Origin: JAKPPT01 sp964630305 | Lineage (GTDB): Bacteria; Spirochaetota; Spirochaetia; Treponematales; UBA12059 | Length of the DNA stretch: 43,414 bases | NCBI GenBank assembly: GCA_964630305.1 | Contig: CAZVTR010000018.1 | Coordinates: 1 to 43,414, forward strand | Reading direction: 5' to 3' | Part shown: positions 40,807 through 43,414 of the stretch, in pieces | Layout of the letters: every line of letters begins with the position of its first letter | Numbering within the stretch: position 1 is the stretch's first letter | The notes under the pieces: model-generated | Seen by the model: only the letters and a program-made list of their open reading frames with translations | Database searches by the model: none | What the model was told of the DNA's origin: nothing | Made by a program: the position numbers and the translations under genes

Positions 40807-41322
40807 ATGGAAATAACATTAACGCTCGTTACAAAGCAAAAAGACGGAAAAACAATTCTAATCTACCATATATCTCTAATTTATCGAATTATTATGAGCT
40901 TGATTTTTATACTTCTTGCGCTGGCTGTTTTTTCAAATAAGCCCGTAACAGTCTCTGGCATTATCATCCTTGCAATTTGTCTCCTTGCACTGCTCTATGA
41001 AGAAACCTGGATATTTGATAACAATTCCGGCACTATTATCTATTATTTTGGACTCATGATTTTCAAAAAAAAGCGTGTGTTTTCTTTTCAAGAAATTGAT
41101 AACTTTAGCATCAATCACTTTGCTCGAGGCAAACTGAATCAAGAAACATTGCCCGCACCAGAAAAAATGCCTTTTGGTTCACAAACGCGACTTATTCTTA
41201 ATCTAAAAAGCAACAGTCCGGTTCTCATCAATACTACAAGCTTTAACAGAAGAAAAAAGCTCATCGATGATGCAGAATCAATTGCCAGATATACGAATAT
41301 CGCTTTAAATTTTGACAATTAA
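40807..41322 (+). CDS. Small membrane protein with PH-like C-terminal domain, unknown function
   Basis: 171 residues. Two adjacent membrane segments near 26-65 (IIMSLIFILLALAVFS, SGIIILAICLLALLYEE) are followed by a cytoplasmic strand-rich region (TWIFDNNSGTIIYYFG, RVFSFQEIDNFSINHF, SQTRLILNLKSNSPVLINT). That layout resembles two-helix anchored PH-like proteins, but I do not recognise a specific family. GGGAG lies 10 bases before the ATG. It is 51 bases after the phosphatase gene and may be cotranscribed. Confidence 0.78.
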   Translation: MEITLTLVTKQKDGKTILIYHISLIYRIIMSLIFILLALAVFSNKPVTVSGIIILAICLLALLYEETWIFDNNSGTIIYYFGLMIFKKKRVFSFQEIDNFSINHFARGKLNQETLPAPEKMPFGSQTRLILNLKSNSPVLINTTSFNRRKKLIDDAESIARYTNIALNFDN

Positions 41323-41400
41323 AACACGATACCCACTTTATAAAACGGCTATACTCATATATGATACAAGTATAACAGTAATAAACCACGAGGAGGCTAT

Positions 41401-42273
41401 ATGGTTATTTTACTAGCAGATCCGTTTCTTCCGGATCTTCCGGAAAGACTCAGGAAGTTTGGGACAGTTTCAGAAGACATGGCAGATATTGGGAAAGCAA
41501 ACATTCTTATAGTACGATCAAAAACAAAAGTGACAAAAGAAATAATTGATAAAGCGCCCAATTTACAATTTATTATCCGCGGCGGCGTCGGCGTAGATAC
41601 CATTGATGTTGCCTATGCAGAATGTAAAAAAATTGAAGTTACCAATACTCCAGAAGCATCGAGTCTTGCTGTTGCTGAACTTGCATTTGCGCTTATGATT
41701 GCAATGCCTAACCACATAGTCGAAGCAGATACATCTATGAAGCAAGGAAAATGGCTCAAAAAAGAACTTGAACGCACTGAGCTTCATGGAAAAGTTTTAG
41801 GTCTCATTGGTATTGGAAGAATTGCCCGTGAAGTTGCAATTCGTGCTAAGGCATTTGGCATGAAAGTCATTGCCTACGATAAGTATGTGCAGAGTTCTGA
41901 TGTTGCAGAAATGGTAAGTTTAGACACCGTTTACAAGCAATCAGATTACATCTCACTGCATACTCCGCTCACCGATGAAACAAAAGGCATGATCAATGCT
42001 GATGCTATCGCAAAAATGAAACAGGGAGTCCGCATCATTAATACATGCCGGGGACAAGTAATTGTGGAAGAAGATGTTGCAAAAGCACTGGAAAGCGGTA
42101 AAATTGCCGGCTATGCAGCAGATGTGTTTTATGCAGAACCGCCTGAGATTTCTCCGCTGCTTAAAGCACCGCGTACAATTCTAACACCGCATATTGGCGC
42201 AAGCACAGAAGAAAACCTTGCCCGGCTTGGTGATTGTATTGTTGAGAGAGTATCTAAATTTGTATCAAAATAA
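41401..42273 (+). CDS. serA: D-3-phosphoglycerate dehydrogenase, short form without ACT domain
   Basis: 290 residues of the D-2-hydroxyacid dehydrogenase family: IIRGGVGVDTIDVAYA, NTPEASSLAVAELAFALMIA, NAD-binding VLGLIGIGRIAREVAIRA. Active-site Arg is in IINTCRGQVI, Glu in YAEPPEI and His in TPHIGAST. It makes 3-phosphohydroxypyruvate, the first serine step. The neighbouring serC supports that role over other hydroxyacids. The C-terminal ACT regulatory domain of long SerA is absent, so serine feedback of the E. coli type is not expected. GAGGAGG precedes the ATG, 21 bases separate it from serC. Confidence 0.92.
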   Translation: MVILLADPFLPDLPERLRKFGTVSEDMADIGKANILIVRSKTKVTKEIIDKAPNLQFIIRGGVGVDTIDVAYAECKKIEVTNTPEASSLAVAELAFALMIAMPNHIVEADTSMKQGKWLKKELERTELHGKVLGLIGIGRIAREVAIRAKAFGMKVIAYDKYVQSSDVAEMVSLDTVYKQSDYISLHTPLTDETKGMINADAIAKMKQGVRIINTCRGQVIVEEDVAKALESGKIAGYAADVFYAEPPEISPLLKAPRTILTPHIGASTEENLARLGDCIVERVSKFVSK

Positions 42274-42294
42274 AGAAAATAAGAGGAGGTTTGT

Positions 42295-43383
42295 ATGAAA
42301 CGTGTTATTAATTTTAACGCTGGTCCCGCTGCATTGCCGCTTGAAGTGCTTGAAAAGGCACAGAGCGAGATGCTTGACTGGCGCGGAACTGGCATGTCAG
42401 TAATGGAAGTATCGCATCGCGGTAAAGAATATGATGAAATGCATCATCATGCTATGCAGTCTTTTAAAGAAATTGCAGGCATGGACGATTCCTGGAAAAT
42501 TTTATTCTGCACTGGCGGCGCTAGTACTCAGTTTGCTATGCTCCCCATGAATTTTTTAACGAAAGATAAAACTGCCGACTATATTTCAACCGGCCACTGG
42601 TCCAAAGCAGCTATTAAAGAAGCAAAACGATTTGGGAATGTTCATATTGCTGCAGACACTGAAACAAATGGGGTATTTACGAGAATTCCTGAACAGCACG
42701 AAATCAAGTTGTCCAGCAATCCTGTATATGTTCACATGACCAGCAATAACACAATTTTCGGTACGCAGTGGCAATATTGGCCTAATCTTGGCACTGCGCC
42801 TGTTGTGTGCGATATGTCCAGCGATATTTTCTCCCGCCCATTCCCTGTAGGGAAATTCAGCATGATATATGCCGGCGCTCAGAAAAACTTAGGTCCCTCT
42901 GGCGTTACTGTAGTAGCTATTAAAGAAGACTTCCTGGGAAAAGCGCAGACCGATCTTCCAACCATGTTTGCATATAAGACCTATGCTGAAAATGATTCTC
43001 TCTATAATACTCCGCCCTGTTTCTCAATCTATATTCTTGATCTTACACTAGATTGGATTAAGAAGGTTGGAGGACTCACTGCAATAGAAAAAATAAACAG
43101 AGAGAAACAGGATATTCTCTACAAGGCTATTGACAACTCGAATGGTTACTACCGCTGCCCGGTAGAAAAAAATTCCCGCTCATGGATGAATGTTGTCTTT
43201 AGACTTCCCACAGAAGAACTTGAAGAGAAGTTTATCAAAGAAGCAAAGAATGCTGGCATTATTGGCGTAAAGGGACACCGTTCTGTAGGCGGTATCAGAT
43301 TCTCAATCTACAACGCATCTACGGTACAGCATGTAAAAGATGCTGTAGCCTTCATGGATGATTTTAAAAATAAAAACAAATAA
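42295..43383 (+). CDS. serC: Phosphoserine aminotransferase
   Basis: 362 residues, full length. SerC transfers an amino group from glutamate to 3-phosphohydroxypyruvate (and acts in vitamin B6 synthesis in some bacteria). It shows INFNAGPAALPLEVL at the start, SVMEVSHRGKEYDE, LFCTGGASTQFAMLPMN, and MIYAGAQKNLGPSGVTVV with the PLP-binding Lys. The C-terminus has GVKGHRSVGGIRFSIYNA, which binds substrate phosphate. GAGGAGG is 6 bases before the ATG. It is second in the serA-serC operon, with a terminator directly after. Confidence 0.97.
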   Translation: MKRVINFNAGPAALPLEVLEKAQSEMLDWRGTGMSVMEVSHRGKEYDEMHHHAMQSFKEIAGMDDSWKILFCTGGASTQFAMLPMNFLTKDKTADYISTGHWSKAAIKEAKRFGNVHIAADTETNGVFTRIPEQHEIKLSSNPVYVHMTSNNTIFGTQWQYWPNLGTAPVVCDMSSDIFSRPFPVGKFSMIYAGAQKNLGPSGVTVVAIKEDFLGKAQTDLPTMFAYKTYAENDSLYNTPPCFSIYILDLTLDWIKKVGGLTAIEKINREKQDILYKAIDNSNGYYRCPVEKNSRSWMNVVFRLPTEELEEKFIKEAKNAGIIGVKGHRSVGGIRFSIYNASTVQHVKDAVAFMDDFKNKNK

Positions 43384-43384
43384 A

Positions 43385-43403
43385 CGAGCCTCGGGGGCTT
43401 TTT
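43385..43403 (+). terminator. Short intrinsic terminator after serC
   Basis: agcc (43387-43390) pairs with ggct (43396-43399) around a 5-base loop, followed by a run of T (to 43403). The stem is short, so confidence is moderate. Confidence 0.55.
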
Positions 43404-43414
43404 ACAGCAAGAAA

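Noticed and set aside
41323..41400. Leader of serA considered for a riboswitch or T-box
   Set aside because: Only 78 AT-rich bases with no conserved T-box or riboswitch core; just a normal ribosome binding site.

Overview
The window looks like a draft chromosome scaffold from a spirochaete, most likely a Treponema-like member of Spirochaetota. This is an inference from gene content. GreA carries a very long N-terminal extension, as in Borrelia and Treponema. The Rhs core shows a spirochaete-style signature (DPALGEYIPAAP then NLPGMGGVFNTVNLH). Lipoproteins have relaxed lipoboxes, glycyl-tRNA synthetase is the zinc-type alpha2 form, and tig, clpP, clpX and lon sit in one cluster. Two runs of exactly 100 N (14102-14201 and 28795-28894) are scaffold gaps inside greA and glnS, and the glnS gap is clearly longer than 100 bases.

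Positions 1-3010 are an accessory region of Rhs polymorphic-toxin debris on the minus strand. It holds a 5'-truncated Rhs repeat fragment running off the left edge, then an orphan-like C-terminal module: core end, toxin tip with FRHA..AHE..DRHNN motifs, and a lipoprotein that may be its immunity protein. Each part is damaged. The core is split by two related hairpin-bearing inserts, the toxin has an in-frame stop 31 codons early, and the lipoprotein has a one-base frameshift. About 134 bp of the core end recurs almost perfectly 15.4 kb away, at 18224, as a relic.

Positions 3080-18124 carry a spirochaete-type unknown protein, a membrane protein translationally coupled to DNA polymerase IV (dinB), a minus-strand operon of a DUF503 protein and two lipoproteins, a 1222-residue candidate outer-membrane protein, and a TPR protein / long GreA / von Willebrand A membrane protein series. 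Positions 18700-24204 carry an oxalate/formate-type MFS transporter, then a tight folate and purine operon (folD, folE2, a stand-alone IMP cyclohydrolase) followed by two overlapping class III cyclase-like genes, the second lacking a metal-binding Asp.

Positions 24234-37653 are mostly minus-strand housekeeping: dtd-glyS; gltX-msrC-glnS followed by an anti-sigma-type ATPase and a PilZ protein; and tig-clpP-clpX-lon with a small membrane protein and an AroH chorismate mutase. A five-gene tRNA operon (His, Arg, Lys, Leu, Gly) with its own terminator lies at 37723-38254. The right end has rpsU with an M23 peptidase, a SpoIIE-type phosphatase, a small membrane protein, and a serA-serC serine operon ending in a hairpin.

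Most of the window is ordinary core genome. The least explained parts are the decayed Rhs module with its inserts and duplicated arm, the cyclase pair, the large candidate outer-membrane protein and the start codon of rpsU.
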